64,000 nucleotides of DNA. Origin: Chloroflexi bacterium OLB14. Its GTDB lineage: Bacteria; Chloroflexota; Anaerolineae; Anaerolineales; Villigracilaceae. The notes under the pieces were generated by a model. The model did not search any database, was not told the origin of the DNA, and saw nothing but the letters and a program-made list of their open reading frames with translations. Below, piece after piece: positions 34,011-42,967 of this stretch. The DNA is taken from contig LMZR01000049.1 in NCBI GenBank assembly GCA_001567105.1, positions 1 to 64,000 of the forward strand, written 5' to 3'. The number at the start of each line of letters is the position of its first letter. The stretch's first letter is position 1. The position numbers and the translations under genes are program-made.

Positions 34011-35216
34011 ATGAATAAGAAATTTATCTTTCCACTTATAATTGCCGTAATATTTTTTTCATTAATTGGCTGTCAGTCGGAAGAGGTTTCTCCACTTTCT
34101 GCTTCAATGAGTGAACTGACAGGTAAAGTGGAAATGCGCCAAGCAGGGCAAGATGGGTTTGTACTTGCTGATACAAATTCCACACTTGAGGTGAATGGTC
34201 AGGTGCAGACTGGTGATGATGGACGTGTTCGTTTAGATTTATCATCTGGGACGATTATTCGCATTGCACCATCTTCATTGTTTACATTAACATCAAATGA
34301 TGAAGGCGATGGTGGGTTGCTAACAAAAATCAAATTAGACTTAGGGAAAATTTTTATCATCTTAAATGGTGGGCAAGCTGATGTAGAGACTCCATCTGGT
34401 GTAGCTTCTGTACGCGGTTCGTATATGAAAGTGGAAGTTGACCCTGTCACCAAAAATATATACATCACCTGTTTAGAAGGGAATTGTTCTGCTAGTAACC
34501 CTGCAGGTGCGGTGAATTTTACAGCAGGTGAAAAAGTAATTTTATTTGCATTCGATGCAAATACGGGCACATGGACGCTCCCTGATGTAACCCCAATGAC
34601 TCAAGAAGATTTTGACGAATGGTTAAATGAAAACCCCGAAGCTCAAGTTTTATATGAGCAAGCCATGGCAACTGCAACTGCTTTGCAAAAACCAGAAAAC
34701 ACATCCACGCCTACTGCCTCTCCAACACTTGAACAAGCCTTACCAGCCACCGAAGCCAGTAATGCCTGCTTCAAAATTATTCAGCCAGCCTCAAATTTTG
34801 AGTTCACCTCGCCAGAAGCCATTCAAACATTTGAATGGACAAACCAAACTGGCGCCTCATATTATGTGATAACCTTCCATAACGAAAATAAGCAACGGGC
34901 AATTATTGAAACTGTAGATCCACGTATAGATTTATACCTTGGAGTTTTTCCAAGTGGGGGTAATTATGAATGGTTTGTAACTGCTTATGATGCAAATAAC
35001 AATGAAATTTGCTCTTCAACTGCAAACACTTTTTCTAAGCCACGAGGTGAGCCAACAGCAAAACCAACCAAAGAACCAGAAGCCCCAGTGATAGAGCCCA
35101 CTCTTGTAGTAACAACCCCAACAACTTCAGGTTGTACGCATGAGGATAAATGCGATGTTGAAAATTCAGTTTGCTATGATGAAGATTACTACTATTCATA
35201 TTGCTATAACCCATAA
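34011..35216 (+). CDS. FecR-domain lipoprotein
   Basis: The 401-residue protein has a lipobox signal (MNKKFIFPLIIAVIFFSLIGC). A FecR domain of about 40-190 carries the typical LTGKVEMRQAGQDGF, VNGQVQTGDDGRVRLDLSSG, TIIRIAPSSLFTL and TPSGVASVRGSYMKVEVD. A Thr/Pro linker and an Ig-like domain with FEWTNQTGASYYVITFHN (about 260-330) follow, then another linker and a Cys-rich tail, CTHEDKCDVENSVCYDEDYY. FecR domains sense or scaffold at the cell surface. The gene ends 17 bases before the CHASE2-cyclase gene. FecR and CHASE2-cyclase genes occur together in many bacteria, so a functional pair is likely. Confidence 0.85.
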   Translation: MNKKFIFPLIIAVIFFSLIGCQSEEVSPLSASMSELTGKVEMRQAGQDGFVLADTNSTLEVNGQVQTGDDGRVRLDLSSGTIIRIAPSSLFTLTSNDEGDGGLLTKIKLDLGKIFIILNGGQADVETPSGVASVRGSYMKVEVDPVTKNIYITCLEGNCSASNPAGAVNFTAGEKVILFAFDANTGTWTLPDVTPMTQEDFDEWLNENPEAQVLYEQAMATATALQKPENTSTPTASPTLEQALPATEASNACFKIIQPASNFEFTSPEAIQTFEWTNQTGASYYVITFHNENKQRAIIETVDPRIDLYLGVFPSGGNYEWFVTAYDANNNEICSSTANTFSKPRGEPTAKPTKEPEAPVIEPTLVVTTPTTSGCTHEDKCDVENSVCYDEDYYYSYCYNP

Positions 35217-35233
35217 AATATACATGAGATGAA

Positions 35234-37105
35234 TTGATGAAAAGAAAACTTGTTAACTTACGTTTTGCTTTAATTGCTGGCACTGCTATTTTCATTATGG
35301 TGGTGCAACTGATAGGTTTATTCCCAAACATCAGCACACCGATAGAAAAAATGGAATACTCAGCACGAGATGTGCTCATGCGCTTACGTGGTAAACAAGA
35401 ACCTTCCAGTGAAATAGTCATTGTAGCCATTGATGATTTTTCCTTTAACTACACTGGCTATCAATGGCCCTGGCCACGGTCTTACCTAGCGGAGATTGTT
35501 AACCAAATCAATGCAGGTGGGGCAAAGGTTGTCGGTGTAGATATTATTTTATTTGAGCCAGATGAAACCCCAGCACATGATGAAGCGTTTGTGCAAGCCT
35601 TAGCAGAAAGCCAAAACTCGGTAAATATTTTGCAAATTACTGAAAAGCATGAAGAAGATTTCAGCAGTACAACACTTTCACAACCATTATCATTTTATCG
35701 TCAGGTGTTAGATGGTATTGGAATTACCTCATTTATTCGTGATGAAGATGCAGTGGTGCGCGGAGTGCAGGCGTTTGATGCCTACAACAATTTAACTTAC
35801 TATAACTGGGCATTTGAAACCGCCAAACTCTATCTTGGCGCAAATTCGCCCAGCCAAGCAACTAGTAACCATTTGCAATTTAATGGAGAAAGTGTGCCGC
35901 TATATGGCGGGCAATTAATTGTCAATTATGCAGGTGGGGCAGAAACCTATTTAACTTATTCTGCTACCAGCGTGGCATTGGGTGATGTGCTAGAACAAAA
36001 CCCCGATGCCTTTCGCAACAAAATTGTTTTAATTGGCGCTACCACAGTAACATTACAAGATATTTACCCAACTCCATTTTCATCTCAAACACCAACTGCA
36101 GGGGTAGAAATTGTTGCCAACGCAATTGATACCATCATCAATTCAAAATATATTCAGATTGCTCCGCCGTGGATGGCACTGCTCTCTATTTTGATTGCCG
36201 CCCTTGTGGCTTATGTGATATCTCTATCCAACGCCCCACTTTGACCTTGATGCTGTTACTGCTTAGTATAGTTGGTTATTATGTGATAGCTTTTGTCTTC
36301 TTCATCAATCAAAGATATGTGCTTCCCATCATTGCGCCAGAAATTATGCTGTTCTTGGGTGTGGTGTTTCCTACTTTAGAGCAAGCGGTTTCTCAAGAAC
36401 TAGAAAAAAGACGAGTACGAAATTTTGTTCAGCCGTTTCATTTCTCCTGAAATGGTTGACCAAATGATGGAAACTCAAGATTTGAATTCGTTAAATAAAC
36501 GCTCAAACATTAGTATTATTTTTTCAGATATTCGTGGGTTTACAACCTTATCTGAAAAAATGACCCCAGAGGAAGTAGTCGCTTTACTTAATCCTTATTT
36601 AGAAGCCATGTCTAAAGTGATTTATAAACATGGCGGCACTGTGGATAAATATGAAGGTGATGCCATTATTGCATTCTTTGGTGAGCCAGTACGTTATGAA
36701 GACCATGCCTTGCGGGCGTTAAACGCTTCACTTGATATGCGAAAAGCACTGTATGAAATGAAAGAAAAATGGGCAAAAGAAGGTAAGCCAAGCCAAATTG
36801 AAATGGGAATTGGGGTTAATTCTGGTGAAGTGTTTGTAGGCATGGTGGGTTCGGAGCAAAGAATTAATTACACAGTCATTGGTGATAATGCTAACTTGGC
36901 ATCGCGGTTGCAAGATTTAACGAAAACGTATTCATGGCCCATTTTAATTAGTGAAAGCACTTATCAAGCCGTGAAGGATGAGTATAATGTTGAATTTGCA
37001 GATGCGGTGACGGTGAAAGGCAAAACACAGGCTGTTAATGTGTATAAGGTGATTGGTAGAAAAGATGGAAAGGAAGGTGATCAGGTTAAAGGATGGAAGT
37101 TGTAA
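35234..37105 (+). pseudogene. CHASE2-domain adenylate/guanylate cyclase, two frameshifts
   Basis: The combined reading of about 620 residues begins with one membrane helix. A CHASE2 sensor follows (about 35-280; IEKMEYSARDVLMRLRGKQE, EIVIVAIDDFSF, WPWPRSYLAEIVNQINAGGA, FRNKIVLIGATTVTLQDIYP), then three membrane helices and a class III cyclase domain with the metal Asp motif IIFSDIRGFTTLSEKM and KYEGDAIIAFFGEP. The frame breaks in C4 (36234-36237, one C missing) and in T4 (36423-36426, one T extra), both homopolymers. The CHASE2 part faces outside and would control cAMP or cGMP synthesis. It follows the FecR lipoprotein, a common partner. Confidence 0.88.
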
Positions 37106-37134
37106 AGATGTAAGTTAAGAAAAAAATTCGAAGA

Positions 37135-37165
37135 GCAGAAACAATAATCGGCTAGGTGTGAGGCG
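37135..37165. repeat. 31-nt interspersed element GCAGAAxCAATxxTCGGCTA, copy 1
   Basis: GCAGAAACAATAATCGGCTA then GGTGTGAGGCG. A nearly identical copy lies at 39829-39859 and a third, less similar one lies inside the PLD lipoprotein gene at 47035-47065. Confidence 0.7.
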
Positions 37166-37233
37166 GTTTTGTTGCTCAGGAAGTGGCTAAAGTCAACAAT
37201 TATCTTAATGTGTCTAATTTAGGAGATGCAAAT

Positions 37234-38859
37234 ATGAAACGTATTATTAAGGGTTTACCCATCGTTGTAATTCTCAGTCTTTTTGTTAATTTGTTTGGTG
37301 GGGTGCGTTCTGTGCAGGCAGATGTGCTTTCAGATTTGGTGGATGCGCATGTTAGCCTGAGTGCAGAGAAGGTTTCTTTCAGTTCAGTGGAGTCAGTTGT
37401 TGTTCAGGTAAAGATATCGAATCCAAATCAGGAGGCGATACAAATTCTTAAATGGCAAACCCCTGCTGAGGGGGTGCAAGCGCCTTTATTTTTGGTGACG
37501 CTAGATGACGAGCCTGTTCAGTATTTGGGGGCGGTGTATAAACGCATGGCACCAACAGATTCAGATTATATTACCATCAATGCTGGTGAAAGTTTGGAAT
37601 ATGAAGTTAACTTATCAGATTATTATGATTTTTCGGAATCTGGTAATTATGAGATTTACTATAACACCAGTTCTGCGGAGATGTATCGTAATAATGGGGA
37701 CGCTAAAACTACTGGGGCTATGAAATCTGCTACGTTGGTGCTTGAAGTTGAAGGAAGAGCCGCCCCTAGTAGACCTGGTCCTCGTTTGTCGGTTAGTGGA
37801 CCTACAGGTTACTATGGTTGTAGTGCTGGGCAACAAACTGCGCTTTCTACCGCGCGGACAAATGCCAGTACTTATGCTAACGAGTCGCTTAGTTATTTCA
37901 ATGCAGGTAAAGCGGGTGATCGTTTTGTAAAATGGTTCGGCGTGTTTAATTTAGATCGTTGGAATTTAGTTCGTTCTCATTATACAAGCATTACAGCCTA
38001 TGTTGATACTGCTTCTATAATTTTTGACTGTACCTGTACTGCACCTACTACCTATGCTTATGTTTATCCAAACGATGCTTCGACAATTTATTTATGTGGT
38101 GCTTTTTGGTCTGCGCCACCTACTGGGACTGACTCAAGAGCAGGCACATTAATTCATGAAGCCAGTCATTTTTATATAAACGGTGGCACTGATGATTATG
38201 GCTACGGGCAAACGAACGCATTAAACTTAGCCATTAGCGCACCGAACAGTGCAGCGATGAACGCTGATAATCATGAATATTTTTCTGAAAATACGCCAGC
38301 TACGGCAGATGGTGAAATTTTTGGTGATGTTCAAGATACTTATTGGGCTTGGAGTAATATTGAAATATTATATAACGCTGGAGTTACAGGCGGGTGTAGT
38401 TCATTACCTTTGTTATATTGCCCAACGAATACAGTGACTAGGGCTGAAATGGCAGTGTTCTTAGAAAAAGGGTTGCACGGAAACTCTTTCTTCCCGCCTA
38501 ATGTTGCGCCTACTTTTAGTGACACTGCTGGGCACTGGGCAGAAGATTGGATTGAGGCTTTAAAAGTTGACCAAATTACCACTGGCTGTGGTGCTGGGTT
38601 GTATTGTCCGAATAGTGCAGTTACCCGCGCACAAATGGCTGTGTTTTTATTAAAGGCAAAGCATGGGTACAATTACTCTCCGCCAGATGTTGCGCCTACT
38701 TTTAATGATACTGCTGGGCATTGGGCAGAAGATTGGATTGAGCAACTTGCCTTAGAAGGAATTACAAGTGGCTGCGGTGGTGGAAATTATTGCCCAGATA
38801 GCGCAACCACGCGTGACCAGATGGCTGTTTTCCTTGTAAACGTATTTTCTTTGCCCTAG
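37234..38859 (+). CDS. SLH-anchored M35-like metallopeptidase
   Basis: The chosen start is MKRIIKGLPIVVILSLFVNL, a signal peptide preceded by GGAG; 17 further upstream codons are open but unlikely. Residues about 30-170 are a beta domain (LDAHVSLSAEKVSFSS-like, EYEVNLSDYYDFSESG) as in fungal and bacterial deuterolysin relatives. The catalytic part has a zinc motif HEASH at residue 308 and GTDDYGYG about ten residues on, which matches the HExxH...GTxxDxxYG plan of aspzincin (M35) Lys-specific endopeptidases. Three SLH repeats end the chain, each with a Cys pair (for example GCGAGLYCPNSAVTRAQMAV). It should be displayed on the cell surface. Confidence 0.85.
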   Translation: MKRIIKGLPIVVILSLFVNLFGGVRSVQADVLSDLVDAHVSLSAEKVSFSSVESVVVQVKISNPNQEAIQILKWQTPAEGVQAPLFLVTLDDEPVQYLGAVYKRMAPTDSDYITINAGESLEYEVNLSDYYDFSESGNYEIYYNTSSAEMYRNNGDAKTTGAMKSATLVLEVEGRAAPSRPGPRLSVSGPTGYYGCSAGQQTALSTARTNASTYANESLSYFNAGKAGDRFVKWFGVFNLDRWNLVRSHYTSITAYVDTASIIFDCTCTAPTTYAYVYPNDASTIYLCGAFWSAPPTGTDSRAGTLIHEASHFYINGGTDDYGYGQTNALNLAISAPNSAAMNADNHEYFSENTPATADGEIFGDVQDTYWAWSNIEILYNAGVTGGCSSLPLLYCPTNTVTRAEMAVFLEKGLHGNSFFPPNVAPTFSDTAGHWAEDWIEALKVDQITTGCGAGLYCPNSAVTRAQMAVFLLKAKHGYNYSPPDVAPTFNDTAGHWAEDWIEQLALEGITSGCGGGNYCPDSATTRDQMAVFLVNVFSLP

Positions 38860-38880
38860 ATACTACTTTGTGCTGTAATA

Positions 38881-38914
38881 AAAAGAGTTCCTTGCTTAAA
38901 GGAACTCTTTTTAT
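38881..38914. terminator. Bidirectional intrinsic terminator
   Basis: AAAAGAGTTCCTT (38881-38893) and AAGGAACTCTTTT (38899-38911) form a perfect 13-bp stem with a 5-base loop, between the convergent protease and SLH genes. Confidence 0.92.
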
Positions 38915-38939
38915 TTCGTTAATTAGTAGTAAAAGCCTA

Positions 38940-39707
38940 CTATTTTTCTCCTAGTCCAGAAGAATCAGGAATACTCTCTCTATGTTCTTCTTTAAGAACT
39001 GGCGCATCACCATCAGGATCGGCAGAAAGATAGGCTGTAAGTGAACGTATGCTAATAAACTCGTTTGCGTTATCTGTTTCCATCCCCACAGCGATTACAG
39101 CATGATCACCACCCGAGAACTCAATAGGAGTAGAGAAGTTAATAGTGGTGCAACCACCTGTTGAATATTCTGTGGTATCAATAACTTCGTTTATTTTGAT
39201 TCCATAAGTATCATAATGTTGAAGTAGCAATGTTTTAATTACGCCACCGCCAATAACGGAATAGCAAATTTTCGCACCTGTAAATACAGTGTTTGTACTA
39301 TACAAAACACTTGGGATAATCAAATTAGATTGGAAGTAGTACATGCCAGGAGTTGCAGGTGCTATTAGATCGAGCACATTTGTATAATAAATAATAGATT
39401 CTCCAGTTGGTGTGCCATTGATTACCCACTCACCTAACCCTTGGCTGATGGCAAAAGTTCCTGTAGTGCGCATTTTTTGCAATAGCACAGCAACTTCGGC
39501 ACGGCTGATGGCATTGTTGGGTAAGAAGATGCCACCAGGGTAACCACTAGATAAGCCGTTATCATACATCCAGCAGATGAATGCCTCTGCCCAGTGCCCG
39601 TTGGTATCTGTGAAACAACCGAGGGCGGAGGCACTTCCGCCAGCGAACGCTAATACTAGTAGAAGCGTCACCGTTGTTGCTATTAGAATTACAGACTTTC
39701 GTTTCAT
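38940..39707 (-). CDS. SLH-domain surface protein, unknown function
   Basis: The 255-residue protein has a signal peptide (MKRKSVILIATTVTLLLVLA). One SLH repeat follows (CFTDTNGHWAEAFICWMYDN, GLSSGYPGGIFLPNNAISRA, EVAVLLQKM; about 30-80) with two cysteines that may pair. The remaining 170 residues form a beta-rich domain (PGMYYFQSNLIIPSVLYSTN, GGDHAVIAVGMETDNANEF) that I cannot name. It is probably a secreted wall-bound protein. The purine-rich TAGGAGAG precedes the ATG. It is divergent from rex. Confidence 0.75.
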   Translation of the reverse strand: MKRKSVILIATTVTLLLVLAFAGGSASALGCFTDTNGHWAEAFICWMYDNGLSSGYPGGIFLPNNAISRAEVAVLLQKMRTTGTFAISQGLGEWVINGTPTGESIIYYTNVLDLIAPATPGMYYFQSNLIIPSVLYSTNTVFTGAKICYSVIGGGVIKTLLLQHYDTYGIKINEVIDTTEYSTGGCTTINFSTPIEFSGGDHAVIAVGMETDNANEFISIRSLTAYLSADPDGDAPVLKEEHRESIPDSSGLGEK

Positions 39708-39828
39708 TTTGCACTCTCCTATTTATTATTTTTTTGCTTCCTGATTGAAGCACATTTATTATATGGGAATATATTGTGTGTAACAAGAATGATTTTAGGC
39801 TGATATGGGCAAGTACAAGGCTTAGGGT

Positions 39829-39859
39829 GCAGAATCAATTGTCGGCTAGGTGTGAGGCG
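39829..39859. repeat. 31-nt interspersed element, copy 2
   Basis: GCAGAATCAATTGTCGGCTA then GGTGTGAGGCG, differing from copy 1 at about three positions. It lies about 30 bases before the Rex operator. Confidence 0.7.
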
Positions 39860-39889
39860 CGGATTTGTAATCAAAATTTTATTTTTTGT

Positions 39890-39907
39890 TTGTGTCAAAT
39901 AGCACAA
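39890..39907. promoter_or_regulatory. Rex operator overlapping the rex promoter
   Basis: TTGTG-TCAAATAG-CACAA is an 18-bp site with the half-sites and spacing of known Rex operators (TTGTGAAxxxxTTCACAA). It ends seven bases before TATAAT (39915-39920), so it covers the -35 region, and the rex ATG follows at 39928. Rex bound here would block its own transcription and release it when NADH is high. Confidence 0.85.
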
Positions 39908-39914
39908 AAATAGG

Positions 39915-39920
39915 TATAAT
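39915..39920 (+). promoter_or_regulatory. rex -10 box
   Basis: TATAAT ends seven bases before the rex ATG at 39928, so the mRNA would be nearly leaderless. The Rex operator lies across the -35 position. Confidence 0.7.
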
Positions 39921-39927
39921 ACATAGG

Positions 39928-40545
39928 ATGAATAATAAAAAGATTCCTGAAATTATTATTGGACGATTACCTATATATTTGCGGGCATTGCAACATACGG
40001 CTGAGAATGGGATAAAAACTATTTCTTCGCAAGAATTAGGTGAACTTGTGGGAATTTCTGCCGCCCAAATTCGGAAGGACATTTCGCAATTTGGCGAATT
40101 TGGAAAACAAGGCACGGGGTATTCAATTGAATTTTTAATTAATAAATTATGTGAGATTCTAAAAGTAAATCAGACATGGGATGTAATTGTAGTAGGCGCG
40201 GGTGATTTAGGACATGCTTTAGCGCATTATCAGGGTTTTAAAGATCGTGGCTTTCGTGTGGTGGCAATTTTTGATAATAATAAAAATAAAGTGGGGCAAA
40301 CTATTGGAAGTTTTAAGGTGGAAGATGCAGCTGAGATGAGCGAACGGATTAGATCGCTGGGGGTAAAAATTGCTGTAATGACTGTACCTGCCTCTGCGGC
40401 GCAAGAAGTAGCTGATGTATTAGTGCAAGCAGGCATAAGATCTATTTTGAATTATGCGCCTGTTAATGTAAATGTGCCAAGTTATGTTAAAGTACAATAT
40501 TCAGATCCTGCCACTAATTTACAAAAGATGACGTATTATTTATAA
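39928..40545 (+). CDS. rex: Redox-sensing transcriptional repressor Rex
   Basis: Rex senses the NADH/NAD+ ratio and represses fermentation and respiration genes when NADH is low. From ATG 39928 the protein has 205 residues. The N-terminal winged helix (about 1-75) holds PEIIIGRLPIYLRALQ and the recognition segment SAAQIRKDISQFGEFGKQGT. The Rossmann domain has VVGAGDLGHALAHYQGF (about 90), the NAD-ribose Asp in AIFDNNKNKVG and a late SILNYAPVNVNVPSYVKVQY. An earlier in-frame ATG/TTG at 39886 would place the operator inside the gene and is rejected. A strong terminator follows. Confidence 0.96.
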   Translation: MNNKKIPEIIIGRLPIYLRALQHTAENGIKTISSQELGELVGISAAQIRKDISQFGEFGKQGTGYSIEFLINKLCEILKVNQTWDVIVVGAGDLGHALAHYQGFKDRGFRVVAIFDNNKNKVGQTIGSFKVEDAAEMSERIRSLGVKIAVMTVPASAAQEVADVLVQAGIRSILNYAPVNVNVPSYVKVQYSDPATNLQKMTYYL

Positions 40546-40576
40546 GAAGTCTTTTTAGCCATAGGTTTATTCTATA

Positions 40577-40607
40577 CAAAAGCCAACCAGTAAATGGTTG
40601 GCTTTTG
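40577..40607 (+). terminator. rex intrinsic terminator
   Basis: CAAAAGCCAACCA-GTAAA-TGGTTGGCTTTTG is a perfect 13-bp stem. It lies between the convergent rex and mreB genes and may serve both. Confidence 0.88.
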
Positions 40608-40661
40608 TCTTTAGAGAATTCTGTAATTAAACTTTTTTATGCCATCGCTAAAATTTATGTC

Positions 40662-41669
40662 TTAAACCTGTGGTAAATTTCGGCGAATTAAATTCAACAT
40701 GCTAAAGCCCTTGGCAGTGCCTTGTGCCACACAAGTCAACGGGTTATCTACTAAATAAGCGGGAATGCCTAAAGATTTGGTTAACAATTTATCAATTCCA
40801 CGTAGCAATGCTCCTCCCCCACATAAGGCAACGCCTCTATCAATAATATCAGAAACTAATTCAGGTGGGGTTTTTTCCAAAACTTTTCTACCTGTTTCAA
40901 CAATTTGTTTTAATGGATCTTGTAATGCTTCTACAATTTCACCAGTTGTTAAAGTAACGGGTCTTGGCAAGCCTGTCACTTGGTCTTGACCTTGTACTTC
41001 CATACTGTTTTCAATATCCTGTGGCACAGCCGCCCCAATGCGAATCTTTAACTGCTCTGCAGTAAGTTGGCCGATCACCACACCATATTTTCTACGCACA
41101 TAATTAATAATGGCTTCATCCAAATCCATGCCGCCAGAGCGTAAAGTATCTGCCGCAACAATGCCATACATAGCCATCACCGAGGCTTCAGTGCATCCGC
41201 CGCCCAAGCAAATAACCATATTGCCAGAGGGCGAATTAATTGGCAAATCAATACCAATTGCCGCCGCTAAAGATTGATATATAAGCTGAGCTTCGCGTGC
41301 CCCTGCTTCCATCACCGCCTCATACACAGCCCGCTTTTCAACGCTGGTGACTCCGTAAGGCACAGAAATCATCACACGTGGGCGAAAGATGCGCATTGAA
41401 CCGCTCACGCGTTGCAACAAATATTGAAGCAACGTTTCCGCAATCTCATAATCTGCAATAACACCATTTTTCAGCGGGCGTGCCACTTCAAGGCTTTCGG
41501 GCACTTTACCAAACATATCGCGGGCTTCAATTCCAGCCGCCACCATCTTTTGTTCTTCTACCTCAATGGCAACAATTGTTGGTTCTTCTAGTAAAACTTG
41601 TGTGCCATCTGCAAAGCGGGTGAACATAGTACCCAAGTCAATGCCGAGGTCTTTTGAAAATAACGCCAC
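40662..41669 (-). CDS. mreB: Rod-shape-determining protein MreB
   Basis: MreB is the bacterial actin that guides side-wall synthesis. The 335-residue protein has the phosphate-1 loop DLGIDLGTMFTRFADG at the N-terminus, ATPase motifs MVICLGGGCTEASVMAMYGI and SGGMDLDEAIINYVRRKYGV, and the adenosine motif VALCGGGALLRGIDKLLTKS. All core subdomains are present. No mreC or mreD follows in this window, so the gene is separated from the usual mre operon. The first codon MALFSKDLG fits the family start. Confidence 0.95.
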   Translation of the reverse strand: MALFSKDLGIDLGTMFTRFADGTQVLLEEPTIVAIEVEEQKMVAAGIEARDMFGKVPESLEVARPLKNGVIADYEIAETLLQYLLQRVSGSMRIFRPRVMISVPYGVTSVEKRAVYEAVMEAGAREAQLIYQSLAAAIGIDLPINSPSGNMVICLGGGCTEASVMAMYGIVAADTLRSGGMDLDEAIINYVRRKYGVVIGQLTAEQLKIRIGAAVPQDIENSMEVQGQDQVTGLPRPVTLTTGEIVEALQDPLKQIVETGRKVLEKTPPELVSDIIDRGVALCGGGALLRGIDKLLTKSLGIPAYLVDNPLTCVAQGTAKGFSMLNLIRRNLPQV

Positions 41670-41790
41670 TAGATTTTATCTCTCCAATTTTTCAATAGGG
41701 CAAATTGCACCCAAATAATAAGAATAAATGATACCTGAAAGAAGATTGAATGTCTAGTTACAAAAAATTACCTTAAGAAATTCATTATGC

Positions 41791-41820
41791 TTGCCTGCTT
41801 AGGCTATGATTAGCAGAATT
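41791..41820 (+). promoter_or_regulatory. Sigma-70-like promoter of the ligase gene
   Basis: TTGCCT (41791-41796) and TATGAT (41815-41820) are separated by 18 bp and point towards the gene at 41841. A GAGGAA ribosome binding site follows at about 41825. Confidence 0.55.
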
Positions 41821-41840
41821 TAACGAGGAAATATAGATAC

Positions 41841-42905
41841 ATGAAATCACATTGGAAGATTGCTGTAATAGCCAACATCAAAAATAAATATGAACCAATT
41901 CCCGAAGGATTACCACCCGATGCTTTTTCAGATTACGACTCAATCGAAACGATAGATGCGATTCGCGCCGCACTGGAAGTGGATGGCCATACTACAACCT
42001 TTATCCACGCTGACAGAACTCTGCCTTACGCTCTGCAAGAATATCAACCCGATTTTTGTTTTAACATAGCAGAAGGCTTAGGAGGTGACGCCCGCGAAGC
42101 GCAAGTGCCAGCCTTGCTTGAAATACTCGAAATCCCCTACACTGCTTCGAGAGTTTTAGCAAACGCAATATCATTAGATAAAACACTAACCAAGCGAATC
42201 TGGCGAGATAACGGCTTACCAGTTTCACAATTTCAAGAGTTTACAACAGGGAACGAAGAACTAGAGGCTACATTTGAATTTCCATTATTTGTAAAACCTT
42301 CTCGTGAAGGCACAGGCATGGGTATAGATGCAAAAGCAATTGTTTATAGCCAAAAAGAATTAAATGAGCGCATTCATTATTTAATCAAAACTTATAAACA
42401 ACCCGCCTTAGTTGAAACATTTTTATCAGGTCGCGAGTTCACAGTGGGCATATTAGGTGGAAGCGAAGCAAAGGTATATTCCAAAAATCCAACTTGGTAT
42501 GATGAAAAAGGCTATCATTGTTTCCCCATCCTAGAATTAGATACATCTCATTCAAATTCACCTTGGGTATATGATAATGAAGCAAAATCTAAAGATGTTG
42601 GTCCACCAGAATCGCCTGGCTATTTTTGCCCCGCCCAAATAGATTCAGTCCTAGAGGCTGAATTAAAGCGTTTAGCCATCCGCGCTCATGAAACCATCAA
42701 TGCTTTAGATGTTTCTCGCACTGATATTCGTTTAGATAAACACGGTGAACCGCAATTAATCGAAATCAATACTTTACCGGGCATTTCACCAAATTATAGC
42801 GATCTATGCCTACAAGCCAACGCAGAAGGCATTGCTTACGCCGATTTAGTATTAGATATTTTATACTTAGCCGCTGGGCGCTGGGGACTAATAAAGGAAA
42901 AATAA
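41841..42905 (+). CDS. D-alanine--D-alanine ligase family ATP-grasp protein
   Basis: The 354-residue protein has the three domains of D-Ala-D-Ala ligases. The N-terminal domain carries FCFNIAEGLGGDAREAQVPA (compare the usual NLxEGxxGExREAxxPAxLE) and the LEIPYTASRVLANAISLDKT segment. The ATP-grasp core has FPLFVKPSREGTGMGIDAKA and LVETFLSGREFTVGILGG, and the C-terminal metal site is DIRLDKHGEPQLIEINTLPG followed by SPNYSDL. The usual peptidoglycan enzyme makes D-Ala-D-Ala in the cytosol. This protein belongs to a divergent branch, so another D-amino-acid or peptide ligation remains possible. Confidence 0.82.
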   Translation: MKSHWKIAVIANIKNKYEPIPEGLPPDAFSDYDSIETIDAIRAALEVDGHTTTFIHADRTLPYALQEYQPDFCFNIAEGLGGDAREAQVPALLEILEIPYTASRVLANAISLDKTLTKRIWRDNGLPVSQFQEFTTGNEELEATFEFPLFVKPSREGTGMGIDAKAIVYSQKELNERIHYLIKTYKQPALVETFLSGREFTVGILGGSEAKVYSKNPTWYDEKGYHCFPILELDTSHSNSPWVYDNEAKSKDVGPPESPGYFCPAQIDSVLEAELKRLAIRAHETINALDVSRTDIRLDKHGEPQLIEINTLPGISPNYSDLCLQANAEGIAYADLVLDILYLAAGRWGLIKEK

Positions 42906-42918
42906 AATAAATAAAAAA

Positions 42919-42946
42919 AACAGGGTTGTCTCACGACAACCCTGTT
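42919..42946. terminator. Bidirectional intrinsic terminator
   Basis: AACAGGGTTGTC-TCAC-GACAACCCTGTT is a perfect 12-bp stem with A-rich and T-rich flanks, between the convergent ligase and cold-shock genes. Confidence 0.92.
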
Positions 42947-42967
42947 CGTTTTGCAAAATGAGATATC

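Noticed and set aside
41841..42905. Vancomycin-resistance-type D-Ala-D-Lac ligase
   Set aside because: No vanH or vanX partner is adjacent and the specificity residues cannot be judged by eye, so only the ATP-grasp ligase family is claimed.
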